A DNA stretch of 53,462 nt, taken from the NCBI RefSeq assembly GCF_031085155.1, contig NZ_JAVHUL010000021.1, positions 1 through 53,462 on the forward strand, given 5' to 3'. The stretch comes from Mesonia profundi. Lineage in GTDB: Bacteria > Bacteroidota > Bacteroidia > Flavobacteriales > Flavobacteriaceae. Both the position numbers and the translations under genes were made by a program. Shown one piece after another: positions 17,452-25,379 of this stretch; position 1 is the first letter of the stretch, and each line of letters opens with the position of its first letter. The notes under the pieces are model-generated. The model made no database searches. It saw only the letters and a program-made list of their open reading frames with translations, and had not been told where the DNA came from.

Positions 17452-17964
17452 ATGAGAGTCATAAAATACCTGCTATTTAGCTTAGTCATTATTAGCTTAC
17501 AATCCTGCTTTAATTGGGGAGGAGATGATGATATTTATGTTTACGAAAGTCAATATGAACCCATTACACAAGCGAGAGCAGCCTTTGAGGAGGAGATCGA
17601 ACTCCAATCCACTCGACCTACAAGTCATGCGGGGAAAGTGTATGTAAAAGAACAGTATATCTTGATTAATGAAAGTGAAGAAGGCTTTCATATCTACAAC
17701 AATATCAACCCCGAAACTCCTGAAGCCATCGCTTATCTTAAGGTACCTGGCGCGACAGATTTAGCCATTAGAGGAAATATCATTTTTGTACATCACTTGG
17801 TAGATTTGGTAGCGATAGATTTCAATTTTTATACGCAAACTATACAGGGAATGACAAGATCCTCTAATGTTTTTCCTAGGTTAAATTCTCCAGATGGTTT
17901 TAGGGCAGATTATTTCGATGTGCCAGCAGATCACGTCATTATTGGTTACCAACTCAAAAATTAA
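17452..17964 (+). CDS. Lipoprotein, LVIVD-repeat-like (first of a pair)
   Basis: From the ATG at 17452 this is a 170-residue lipoprotein with a short signal peptide and lipobox SLQSC. The frame is open to 17401, but that longer start would add 17 residues before the charged n-region. The mature part contains beta-strand repeats of the form 'GKVYVKEQYILINES-EGFHIYNNINP-PEAIAYL', which resemble LVIVD repeats (small beta-propeller-like blades found in surface proteins). No catalytic motif is seen. It ends 4 bp before the next lipoprotein, with which it shares the repeat style. Binding or scaffold functions are possible; nothing more can be said. Confidence 0.7.
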   Translation: MRVIKYLLFSLVIISLQSCFNWGGDDDIYVYESQYEPITQARAAFEEEIELQSTRPTSHAGKVYVKEQYILINESEEGFHIYNNINPETPEAIAYLKVPGATDLAIRGNIIFVHHLVDLVAIDFNFYTQTIQGMTRSSNVFPRLNSPDGFRADYFDVPADHVIIGYQLKN

Positions 17965-17968
17965 ATCC

Positions 17969-18715
17969 ATGAAAAAATTTATACTACTTTGTTTAGTTAT
18001 TATCGTGTCTGCTTGTAGTTCAGACAGTAGTGAATCTGCAAGTCCTAACGATGTTGGAGGTGATGGCATGGGAGGAAGCCTAGCTCGCTTTGCTCTTGTC
18101 GGAAATTATTTATACACCGTAGGCGAAGAATCCTTAAGTGTTTTTGAGGTTACTAATCCTTCTCAACCTGTTTTTAAAGGAAATACGTATATAGGTTTTG
18201 ATATTGAAACCTTATATGGGTTTGAGGATAAACTTTTCGTAGGAAGTAGATTGGGGATGTATATTTATGATATTTCGGCGCCCGAAAATCCGCTTCAATT
18301 GGCCGAAGTACTTCATATGAGAAGTTGTGATCCTGTGGTTTCTTCAGGAGATTTTACATATGTTACGTTGCACACCAATATTACCTGCGAAGGGGAAGTA
18401 AATCAACTAGAAGTCTACAATACAGAGAATCCTTTATATCCACAATTATTGACTACTGTGCAAATGAACCGACCTATAGGATTAGGGCTTTACGAAAATT
18501 ATTTATTGGTAGCCGACTTGAATGTGGTTAGAATTCTAGATGTATCTGACCCTCAATACCCCAATTTTGTTTCTTCCATTCCCGTTAGCGGATTTGATTT
18601 GATTATACGAGAAGATGAACTTTTTGTGATTGGCGAAGAGCGCTTGTCACAATATGAATTAGGCATTGTAGAAAATGAAATCACCTTTACGGAAGTAAGC
18701 GAAATTATTTTTTAA
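17969..18715 (+). CDS. Lipoprotein with LVIVD repeats (second of a pair)
   Basis: From the ATG at 17969 this is 248 residues with a lipoprotein signal peptide (lipobox VSAC). The mature protein has at least four blade-like repeats built on the pattern 'NYLYTVGEESLSVFEVTNPSQPVF', with 'v.dvs.P..P' endings typical of LVIVD. Such proteins are expected on the outer membrane, probably surface exposed in Bacteroidota. There is an Asp/Glu/Ser/Gly-rich stretch right after the lipidated Cys (SSDSSESAS), in keeping with an outer-membrane or surface export signal. It is co-directional with the preceding lipoprotein at 4 bp, so the two probably form an operon. Confidence 0.8.
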   Translation: MKKFILLCLVIIVSACSSDSSESASPNDVGGDGMGGSLARFALVGNYLYTVGEESLSVFEVTNPSQPVFKGNTYIGFDIETLYGFEDKLFVGSRLGMYIYDISAPENPLQLAEVLHMRSCDPVVSSGDFTYVTLHTNITCEGEVNQLEVYNTENPLYPQLLTTVQMNRPIGLGLYENYLLVADLNVVRILDVSDPQYPNFVSSIPVSGFDLIIREDELFVIGEERLSQYELGIVENEITFTEVSEIIF

Positions 18716-19103
18716 CTCTCTTGGAAAGTTTAATCCCTCTATATTTTTGATGTGTTTTAAGCCTAGCATCTTAGTCGAACTATATTGAAATATTTTCGAA
18801 TCTGTTTAAGTCAATTATAGCAAGTAATAAAGCTATTTTTTGGTTGCATTGCTTTTATATTGAGCTCTGTTTTAAAATTTATCATAGATGTATAATTTTA
18901 AAGAAGTAGATGATGAGTAATTTTCGATTTAATCTTACGTCTATTATCTTATAGCGCCCGCCCGTCCCATTCGGGCGGGCCAGCCCTAAAGAAATCATTC
19001 TGGCGAGAAGCGGTCTAGCATCTTAATCAGACTCTGCTATATTTAACTAAGAAAAGCCGTATCCTTATGACGAGACACGGCTTTCATTCAACTAACTTAA
19101 CTT
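18716..19103. other. Intergenic region with dispersed-repeat pieces and a GC-rich hairpin
   Basis: No gene seen. It contains two pieces of an 'AGCATCTTAGTCnnAC' repeat (about 18764-18780 and 19006-19032). A GC-rich hairpin (GCCCGCCCG at 18956-18964 pairing with CGGGCGGGC at 18972-18980) stands out from the AT-rich surroundings. A further stem has AAGCCGT near 19055-19061 pairing with ACGGCTT at 19077-19083, which could terminate the lipoprotein transcript. Confidence 0.45.
19055..19084 (+). terminator. Possible terminator hairpin
   Basis: AAGCCGT (about 19055-19061) and ACGGCTT (19077-19083) form a 7-bp stem with a short T-tract after it. It is about 340 bp after the lipoprotein stop, so its role is uncertain. 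Confidence 0.4.
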
Positions 19104-19265
19104 ATACCAAATTAACAATGTAATATCGTATTTAAACTCGTTCATTTTCCGTTCTATTTCCTTGCTCATAATTTCCATAGCTATGGCTATGCAAACTAAT
19201 CGCAGCGTCATAGAATAAAAAAGCAACTTCGTTTTATGTACGACATTACAAAATTAAATTGGTAT
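19104..19265. repeat. 162-bp long imperfect palindrome (MITE-like element)
   Basis: The outer arms 19104-19130 and 19239-19265 are inverted repeats matching at 22 of 27 positions, both ending in ATACCAA. The centre holds the perfect palindrome CCATAGCTATGG (19175-19186), and the intermediate sequence also aligns arm to arm, so the whole element can fold into one long hairpin. It is flanked by TAACTTAACTT (19093-19103) and TAACCTAACTT (19266-19276), an 11-bp direct repeat with one mismatch that could be a target-site duplication. It contains no ORF. The right end lies 12 bp from the fadE stop codon. Confidence 0.65.
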
Positions 19266-19277
19266 TAACCTAACTTT

Positions 19278-21086
19278 TTAAAAACAGTATTTATTTTCTG
19301 CAGTTAACTTTTCTGCAATGGTATTTCTTAGTGCTACCACATTAGGCATATTTTGATATTTAGTGAAACGCTTAAGTCCCATGAGCATCATGCGTTGTTC
19401 ATCTCCTTCAGCAAAAGATACGATTCCTTCTTTTGCATTTTTAATCACGATATCTACCGCGTTGTATAGGTACAATTGCGTCATCGCGATTTGTTCTTTT
19501 TGAGCATCTTCCCCGTTTTTCTTCGCATTCTTTTCGGTTCTTAACAAAGTAGACTCTGCCATATAAATCTCGATAAGAATATCTGAAGCTGCTAATAAAA
19601 GCTGTTGGTGCTCTTCCAAATCGGGTCCAAATTTTTGAACGGCACTTCCTGCTACCATTAAGAATACTTTCTTTAGGTTGGCAATCATTTCCTTTTCTTC
19701 GGCAAACAATTCCGTATAATCGGGTTTGTCAAAAGAAGGGATTCCTGTTAATTCATCGGCTACCGCTTGAGCTGGGCCTAATAAGTCTACATGACCTTTC
19801 ATCGCTTTTTTAACCAACATTCCAACGGTTAACATTCTATTAATTTCGTTGGTTCCTTCGTAGATTCTAGAAATACGAGCATCTCTCCAAGCAGATTCCA
19901 TAGGCGTATCTGCAGAGAATCCCATTCCTCCAAAAACCTGGATTCCTTCGTCACTACAGTTTTGAACATCTTCAGAACAAGCTACTTTTAAAATAGAACA
20001 TTCGATAGCATATTCTTCTACTCCTTTTAATTCCGCGTCAGCGTGAGAACTTCCATCCGCTTGACGGATAGCAATACGATCTTCAATATTTTTTGCTGCT
20101 CTATACGAAGCAGATTCTCCGGCATAAGCTGAGGTTGCCATTTCTGCCAATTTATACTTAATCGCTCCAAAATTGGCGATGGCGGTATCAAATTGAACCC
20201 GATCTGTCGCATATTTTACTGCGATATCAGTAACACGACGTTGCGCATCTAAAGTAGCTGCTGCTAATTTTATACGACCAATATTAAGTGCATTCATCGC
20301 AATTTTGAAACCGTTTCCTCTTTCTGAAAGCATATTTTCTACCGGCACTTTCGTCTCGCTAAAAAATACCTGACGGGTAGAGGAGGAGTGAATCCCTAAT
20401 TTCTTTTCTTCATCTCCAAAAGAGATTCCGTTTTCTTTATTGTTTTCTACGATGAACCCCGTGATGTTCTTGTCGTCTTCAATTCTTGCAAATACAATAA
20501 ATACATTCGCAAAACCTGCATTAGAAATCCACATCTTCTGACCAGAAATACTATACTGTTTTCCATCTTCAGAAAGAACGGCTTTGGTTTTTCCAGAGTT
20601 AGCATCACTACCAGCACCAGGTTCGGTTAAGCAATAGGCGCCAAACCATTCTCCCGTAGCTAATTTAGGAACGTACTTTTTCTTTTGCTCCTCGTTTCCG
20701 TAAAGCGTAATAGGCATCGTTCCAATCCCAGTATGCGCTCCAAAAGCAGTAGCGATAGAACCGGTTGCACCCGAAATATAATCACACACCAACATGGTAG
20801 AAACGAATCCCATTCCTAGTCCGTCATATTCTTCTGGAACCGCTACGCCTAAGAAACCGAGTTCTCCTGCTTTACGCATTACCTCTTCGGTGAGGTCGTA
20901 GTTTTTGTTTTCAAATTCTTCTTTGTTCGGCCAGATTTCGCGGTCTACAAATTCTTTCACCGATGCTTTCATCATGTTTTGCTCCTCGTTAAAATCCTCC
21001 GGAGTAAAAACATCTTCACATTTGGTTTCTTTTACGAGAAACTGTCCGCCGCGAAGGATATCTTTTTTATTTTCTGTTGTCTTCAT
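19278..21086 (-). CDS. fadE: Acyl-CoA dehydrogenase (FadE type)
   Basis: FAD-dependent enzyme that introduces the trans-2 double bond into acyl-CoA, first step of beta-oxidation. The 602-residue length fits the long ACAD type (acyl-CoA dehydrogenase core plus a C-terminal helical extension of about 170 residues), as in Bacillus FadE. Motifs visible are YCLTEPGAGSDANS and MWISNAGFANVFIVFARI for substrate/FAD binding. QVFGGMGFSADTPMESAWRDARISRIYEGTNEI contains the catalytic-base region; only the pattern YEGTNEI is taken as diagnostic. It is the last gene of the marR-fadN-fadA-fadE set, 212 bp after fadA. Confidence 0.93.
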   Translation of the reverse strand: MKTTENKKDILRGGQFLVKETKCEDVFTPEDFNEEQNMMKASVKEFVDREIWPNKEEFENKNYDLTEEVMRKAGELGFLGVAVPEEYDGLGMGFVSTMLVCDYISGATGSIATAFGAHTGIGTMPITLYGNEEQKKKYVPKLATGEWFGAYCLTEPGAGSDANSGKTKAVLSEDGKQYSISGQKMWISNAGFANVFIVFARIEDDKNITGFIVENNKENGISFGDEEKKLGIHSSSTRQVFFSETKVPVENMLSERGNGFKIAMNALNIGRIKLAAATLDAQRRVTDIAVKYATDRVQFDTAIANFGAIKYKLAEMATSAYAGESASYRAAKNIEDRIAIRQADGSSHADAELKGVEEYAIECSILKVACSEDVQNCSDEGIQVFGGMGFSADTPMESAWRDARISRIYEGTNEINRMLTVGMLVKKAMKGHVDLLGPAQAVADELTGIPSFDKPDYTELFAEEKEMIANLKKVFLMVAGSAVQKFGPDLEEHQQLLLAASDILIEIYMAESTLLRTEKNAKKNGEDAQKEQIAMTQLYLYNAVDIVIKNAKEGIVSFAEGDEQRMMLMGLKRFTKYQNMPNVVALRNTIAEKLTAENKYCF

Positions 21087-21139
21087 TTTACTATGTTGAT
21101 TTTTTAAGGAATAAGAAAATAGATAAGAGATGTTATACT

Positions 21140-21250
21140 TTACAAGGCATTTTGAAAACCCCTAGTCATCTTTTGAAATTCATCCACTTTCTCTTCCAAT
21201 TTTTCTAATTGTATCTGATTAATATATTTTCTATTCTCGCCTGTCCTCTC
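21140..21250 (-). pseudogene. Probable remnant of a four-helix-bundle gene
   Basis: On the minus strand, between fadA and fadE, codons from about 21250 down to a TAA at 21140-21142 read ...KYINQIQLEKLEEKVDEF then QKMTRGFQNAL and stop. This aligns with the C-terminus of the intact four-helix-bundle protein at 22544-22909 (YISEES--HLENKI---QGMITRF). No start or N-terminal part is present: upstream the same frame runs back to the fadA stop through purine-rich sequence. The resemblance is short (about 28 residues), so this is a plausible but unproven relic. Confidence 0.45.
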
Positions 21251-21298
21251 GAGTGATTTTCTTACGTCTAGTTTCTTGTCTCTTGTTTCTGTTTTTTC

Positions 21299-22489
21299 TT
21301 ACGAAAGGAACTCATAAACTCCGGCTGCACCTTGACCTGTTCCTACACACATAGTTACCATAGCGTGTTTATTTTGAAGATTGCGCTTACGCATTTCATC
21401 AAAGATTTGAACCGATAATTTTGCTCCCGTACATCCTAGTGGGTGTCCCATAGAAATAGCTCCTCCGTTTACATTTAGGATGTCTTTATTTATTCCTAAC
21501 TCCCGAATAACAGCTAAAGATTGAGAAGCAAAAGCTTCGTTCAATTCGATAAGCTCCATATCTTCTAGTTTTAATCCGGCTTGTTTTAAGGCTTTCGGAA
21601 TTGCTTTTACAGGGCCAATTCCCATAATGCGAGGTTCTACCCCAACGGCGGTAAAGCTTACCAGTCTTGCGATAGGTTCTAATTTAAGTTCTTTCACCAT
21701 CGCTTCGCTCATCACCAAGGTAAATGCAGCACCGTCACTCGTTTGAGAAGAGTTACCGGCAGTTACGCTTCCTCCTTCTGCAAATACAGGACGTAATCCG
21801 GCTAAAGCTTCTAAGGAAGTATTGGCACGCGGACCTTCGTCTTTGTTAACCGTGTAAGATCTGGTTTTCTTTTTCCCATCTTCAACATAAGTTTCATCAA
21901 TTTTGATAGGCACAATCTGATCTTGGAAACGATCTTCTGCTAATGCTTTTAAAGATTTCTGATGAGAGTTGAAAGCAAATTCATCTTGGTCTTCTCGAGA
22001 AACATTGTATTTGTTGGCTACAGCTTCTGCCGTAAGTCCCATTCCCCAGTAATAATCTTCGTGTCCTTCTTTGGCCAATTTATAATCGGGTACGGGCTTG
22101 TAACCTCCCATAGGGATGTAACTCATGCTTTCTACGCCTCCTGCAATAATACATTCGGCTTGTCCGCTTTGTATTTTTGCGCTGGCGATGGCAATGGTTT
22201 CCAATCCAGAAGCACAATAGCGGTTTACGGTGACTCCTGCTACATCTACCGTTTTTAATGCCATAAGAGAAATTAAACGTCCCATGTTTAAGCCTTGCTC
22301 GGCTTCAGGCATCGCATTTCCTACAATTACATCGTCGATTCTTGAGGTATCAAAATCTGGCAACTGCTCCAACATGTACTGGATGGTTTCAGAAGCTAAT
22401 TCATCGGGTCTTTTGAACCTGAAAACTCCGCGAGAAGATTTACCTACGGCGGTTCTATATGCTTTTACTATATATGCGGTTTTGCTCAT
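21299..22489 (-). CDS. fadA: Acetyl-CoA C-acyltransferase (3-ketoacyl-CoA thiolase)
   Basis: Cleaves 3-ketoacyl-CoA with CoA to acetyl-CoA and a shortened acyl-CoA, the last step of beta-oxidation. The 396-residue protein is a full thiolase: acyl-accepting Cys92 in VNRYCASGLETIA, LNEAFASQ, the His in GGAISMGHPLGCTGA and the second catalytic Cys in TMCVGTGQGAA near the C-terminus. It follows fadN in the operon, separated from it by the inserted four-helix-bundle gene. The assignment to degradation rather than biosynthesis rests on its neighbours (fadN, fadE). Confidence 0.95.
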   Translation of the reverse strand: MSKTAYIVKAYRTAVGKSSRGVFRFKRPDELASETIQYMLEQLPDFDTSRIDDVIVGNAMPEAEQGLNMGRLISLMALKTVDVAGVTVNRYCASGLETIAIASAKIQSGQAECIIAGGVESMSYIPMGGYKPVPDYKLAKEGHEDYYWGMGLTAEAVANKYNVSREDQDEFAFNSHQKSLKALAEDRFQDQIVPIKIDETYVEDGKKKTRSYTVNKDEGPRANTSLEALAGLRPVFAEGGSVTAGNSSQTSDGAAFTLVMSEAMVKELKLEPIARLVSFTAVGVEPRIMGIGPVKAIPKALKQAGLKLEDMELIELNEAFASQSLAVIRELGINKDILNVNGGAISMGHPLGCTGAKLSVQIFDEMRKRNLQNKHAMVTMCVGTGQGAAGVYEFLS

Positions 22490-22504
22490 TGTTTTATTTA
22501 TTTT

Positions 22505-22535
22505 GACTTAAGATGATAGGACTTATGACGTAAGA
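22505..22535. repeat. Left inverted repeat flanking the four-helix-bundle gene
   Basis: 31-nt arm containing GACTTATGACGTAAGA (22520-22535). It matches the reverse complement of 22931-22961 at 25 of 31 positions, with GACTTA motifs 15 nt apart in both arms. It lies between the fadA start and the stop of the four-helix-bundle gene. Confidence 0.65.
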
Positions 22536-22543
22536 TGCCTTTA

Positions 22544-22909
22544 TTATAAAATTTCTATCTTTTCCATAAATCTTGTAATCATCCCTTGGATTATTTGAAT
22601 TTTATTTTCTAAATGCTTAAATGACTCTTCTGAAATATAATTGATTTCGAATGCAATAATTAATTGTGTTTCCCACTCAAAAGCTGAACCTAAAGCAGTT
22701 TCTAAATACTGTAAAAAATGCTTATTAGTGCTTTTGCTCGTTCCTTCAGCGATATTAGAAGGTATAGATATGGCAGAACGTTGAATTTGACTTGTCAATG
22801 AATATATTTCTGATTTCGGAAATTTTTTAGTGGCAGAATAAGTTTCTTTTACTAATTCAATTCCTTCCTTCCATATCGTCAACTTTCTAAAGTTATGTTT
22901 AGCAGCCAT
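22544..22909 (-). CDS. Four helix bundle protein (S23 / 23S rRNA intervening-sequence family)
   Basis: A 121-residue, all-helical protein with the family hallmarks: LTIWKEGIELVKETY at the N-terminus, FPKSEIYSLTSQIQRSAISIPSNIAEGTSK in the middle, and helices with LQYLETALGSAFEWETQL and EESFKHLENKI. Relatives form pentameric barrels; the family includes proteins encoded in 23S rRNA intervening sequences and Avd of diversity-generating retroelements. No reverse transcriptase, variable repeat or rRNA lies nearby, so neither role is supported here. The gene is inserted co-directionally between fadN and fadA and is bracketed by inverted repeats (22505-22535 and 22931-22961), suggesting a small mobile cassette. 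Confidence 0.9.
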   Translation of the reverse strand: MAAKHNFRKLTIWKEGIELVKETYSATKKFPKSEIYSLTSQIQRSAISIPSNIAEGTSKSTNKHFLQYLETALGSAFEWETQLIIAFEINYISEESFKHLENKIQIIQGMITRFMEKIEIL

Positions 22910-22930
22910 ATTACTTTTCTAATTTTTATG

Positions 22931-22961
22931 TCTTATGTCATAAGTCATTTTTTCATAAGTC
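22931..22961. repeat. Right inverted repeat flanking the four-helix-bundle gene
   Basis: 31-nt arm with TCTTATGTCATAAGTC (22931-22946), the reverse complement counterpart of 22520-22535 (15 of 16 matches), plus a second CATAAGTC at 22954-22961. It sits between the four-helix-bundle start codon (22909) and the fadN stop (22972). Confidence 0.65.
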
Positions 22962-22971
22962 TTTTTAAACA

Positions 22972-25377
22972 CTAGTTTCTCAACGGTTTCCCTTTCTTCA
23001 ACATATGCTGAAGTCTTTCTAGGGTTTTTCGTTCTCCTGTGAGTGATAAGAAAGCTTCTCGTTCTAGGTCTAGTAGGTATTGCTCGCTCACGTATGAGGA
23101 ACCAGATAAATCCCCGCCAGCCATCACATAAGCGAGTTTATTGGCGATTTTCTTATCGTGTTCACTAATGTATTTTCCGGCATACATTTGGTCTGTTCCT
23201 ACATAAAATGCCCCAAGCGCTTGTTTTCCTAAAACTTTGACATCTGTTCGCTGAATAGGTTGAGTGTAGCCATTTTGAGCCATTAATAAAGCGTGTTGTT
23301 TGGCAATTGCCAATTGTCTGTCTTTATTCATCACCACGATATCTTTTCCTTTCTGAAGGATATTGGTATCGTAGGCTTCGTATGCTGAAGTAGATACTTT
23401 TGCCATTCCTATGGTTAAGAAATGCTCTCTAAGTCGGTTTAATTCTACATCATCTTTTTGGAAAGTGTCTGCCGCTCTTACGGTCATTTCTTTAGAACCT
23501 CCACCGCCAGGGATTACACCAACTCCAAATTCGACTAAACCAATATAGGTTTCGGCGTGAGCTACTACTTTATCCGCGTGAAGCGAAAGTTCGCAACCTC
23601 CACCAAGGGTCATATTGTGAGGTGCAGAAACGGTTGGAATAGAAGAATAACACATGCGCATCATCGTATCTTGAAAATATTTGATGGCCATATTTAACTC
23701 GTCATATTCTTGCTCTACAGCCATCATAAAGATCATTCCGATGTTGGCACCCACAGAGAAATTTTGTCCGTCATTGCAAACCACCAAACCTTGGTATTCT
23801 TTTTCGGCTAGATCAATGGCTTTATTTATTCCGTCAAGGACATCACCACCAATAGAATTCATTTTACTGCGGAATTCTACGTTTAAGATTCCGTCACCAA
23901 GATCCTCTACGACAACTCCGCTATTTTTGAATACTTCCTTAGATTCTCTAATATTATCTAAAATAATAAAGGCGTCTTGACCAGGAACTTTTACTTGTTC
24001 TTTCTTAGGGATATCATAGTAATAGGTGTTTCCATTCTTTACGGAATAAAAAGATTTGCTTCCTGAATCAATCATTTCATTCACCCAAGATGCAGGTTCA
24101 TAACCTTGCTCTTTCATCAACTTGATTCCTTTCTCAACGCCAATGGCATCCCAAATTTGAAAAGGTCCGTGTTCCCATCCAAATCCAGCTTGCATAGCAT
24201 CATCTATTTTATAAAGATCATCAGATATTTCTGGAATACGATTGGATACATACGCAAAAAGGGCAGAGAAATTCTTTCGATAAAACTCACCTGCTTTATC
24301 TTTTCCATTGATGAGAACCTCAAAACGATCGGCTACCTTGTCGATGGTTTTGGTTAATTCTAAGGTGGAGAAAGAAGCGCTTTTACGCTCTCTATATTCT
24401 AGGGTATCTAAATCTAAGGATTTGATATTGCTAGAACCATCTTTGTTTTTTTCTTTTTTATAAAAACCTTGACCAGTTTTACTTCCCAGCCATTTGTTTT
24501 CAATCATGGTATCGATAAAGCCGGGCAACTTAAAGAGGTCGTGCTGCTCATCATCGGGGACATTTTCATAAAGTCCATTGGCAACGTGAACCAAGGTGTC
24601 TAAACCGACAACATCTACCGTACGGAAGGTAGCCGATTTTTGACGTCCAATCACAGGTCCTGTGAGTTTATCAACTTCTTCAATAGTCATATCCATATCT
24701 TTTACCATATGAAAAAGACTCATAATACTAAAAATACCGACTCTATTTCCTATAAAAGCAGGTGTGTCTTTAGCGACAACCGATTTTTTTCCTAAGAACT
24801 TTTCTCCGTATCCATTTAGAAAGTCCAAGACTTCTGGAGAAGTTTTTGGACCCGGGATAATTTCAAATAATCTTAAATATCGTGGCGGATTAAAAAAGTG
24901 AGTTCCGCAAAAGTGCTTCTGAAAATCATCACTTCTTCCTTCGCTCATAAATTTAATAGGAATACCCGAAGTGTTAGAAGTAATTAATGTACCAGGGGTA
25001 CGGTGCTTTTCTAGGTTATCAAAAACTTGTTTTTTAATATCTAAGCGTTCTACAACCACTTCCAGAATCCAGTCTACTTCAGACACTTTATGAATATCAT
25101 CTTCTAAATTCCCCGTGGTAATTCTACTGGCAAATTTTTGATGATAAATAGGAGAGGGCTTAGATTTTAACGAAGCTTGTAAGTCTTGATTTACAATTCT
25201 ATTTCGTACCACCTTATCTTCTAAGCTTAAGCCTTTTTTCTTCTCTTTATCGTTTAATTCTCTAGGGATAATGTCTAGTAACAGGACTTCTACGCCAATA
25301 TTGGCGAAGTGGCAAGCAATAGCGCTTCCCATAATTCCTGATCCTATGACAGCTACTTTTTTAATGTTTCTTTTCAT
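22972..25377 (-). CDS. fadN: 3-hydroxyacyl-CoA dehydrogenase / enoyl-CoA hydratase (FadN type)
   Basis: Bifunctional beta-oxidation enzyme: hydrates trans-2-enoyl-CoA and oxidises the 3-hydroxy product with NAD+. The 801-residue protein has the domains in the order dehydrogenase first, hydratase last. The Rossmann NAD site is VAVIGSGIMGSAIACHFA at about 8-25. The dehydrogenase helical domains cover about 205-460, and the crotonase domain about 490-700 with GGGCELSLHAD and YIGLVEFGVGVIPGGGG carrying the expected catalytic Glu residues. This order is that of Bacillus FadN, opposite to E. coli FadB/FadJ. It starts 2 bp after marR. Confidence 0.93.
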   Translation of the reverse strand: MKRNIKKVAVIGSGIMGSAIACHFANIGVEVLLLDIIPRELNDKEKKKGLSLEDKVVRNRIVNQDLQASLKSKPSPIYHQKFASRITTGNLEDDIHKVSEVDWILEVVVERLDIKKQVFDNLEKHRTPGTLITSNTSGIPIKFMSEGRSDDFQKHFCGTHFFNPPRYLRLFEIIPGPKTSPEVLDFLNGYGEKFLGKKSVVAKDTPAFIGNRVGIFSIMSLFHMVKDMDMTIEEVDKLTGPVIGRQKSATFRTVDVVGLDTLVHVANGLYENVPDDEQHDLFKLPGFIDTMIENKWLGSKTGQGFYKKEKNKDGSSNIKSLDLDTLEYRERKSASFSTLELTKTIDKVADRFEVLINGKDKAGEFYRKNFSALFAYVSNRIPEISDDLYKIDDAMQAGFGWEHGPFQIWDAIGVEKGIKLMKEQGYEPASWVNEMIDSGSKSFYSVKNGNTYYYDIPKKEQVKVPGQDAFIILDNIRESKEVFKNSGVVVEDLGDGILNVEFRSKMNSIGGDVLDGINKAIDLAEKEYQGLVVCNDGQNFSVGANIGMIFMMAVEQEYDELNMAIKYFQDTMMRMCYSSIPTVSAPHNMTLGGGCELSLHADKVVAHAETYIGLVEFGVGVIPGGGGSKEMTVRAADTFQKDDVELNRLREHFLTIGMAKVSTSAYEAYDTNILQKGKDIVVMNKDRQLAIAKQHALLMAQNGYTQPIQRTDVKVLGKQALGAFYVGTDQMYAGKYISEHDKKIANKLAYVMAGGDLSGSSYVSEQYLLDLEREAFLSLTGERKTLERLQHMLKKGKPLRN

Positions 25378-25379
25378 AA

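Noticed and set aside
22544-22909. Avd of a diversity-generating retroelement
   Set aside because: The fold family is right, but no reverse transcriptase and no variable/template repeat pair is found in the window.
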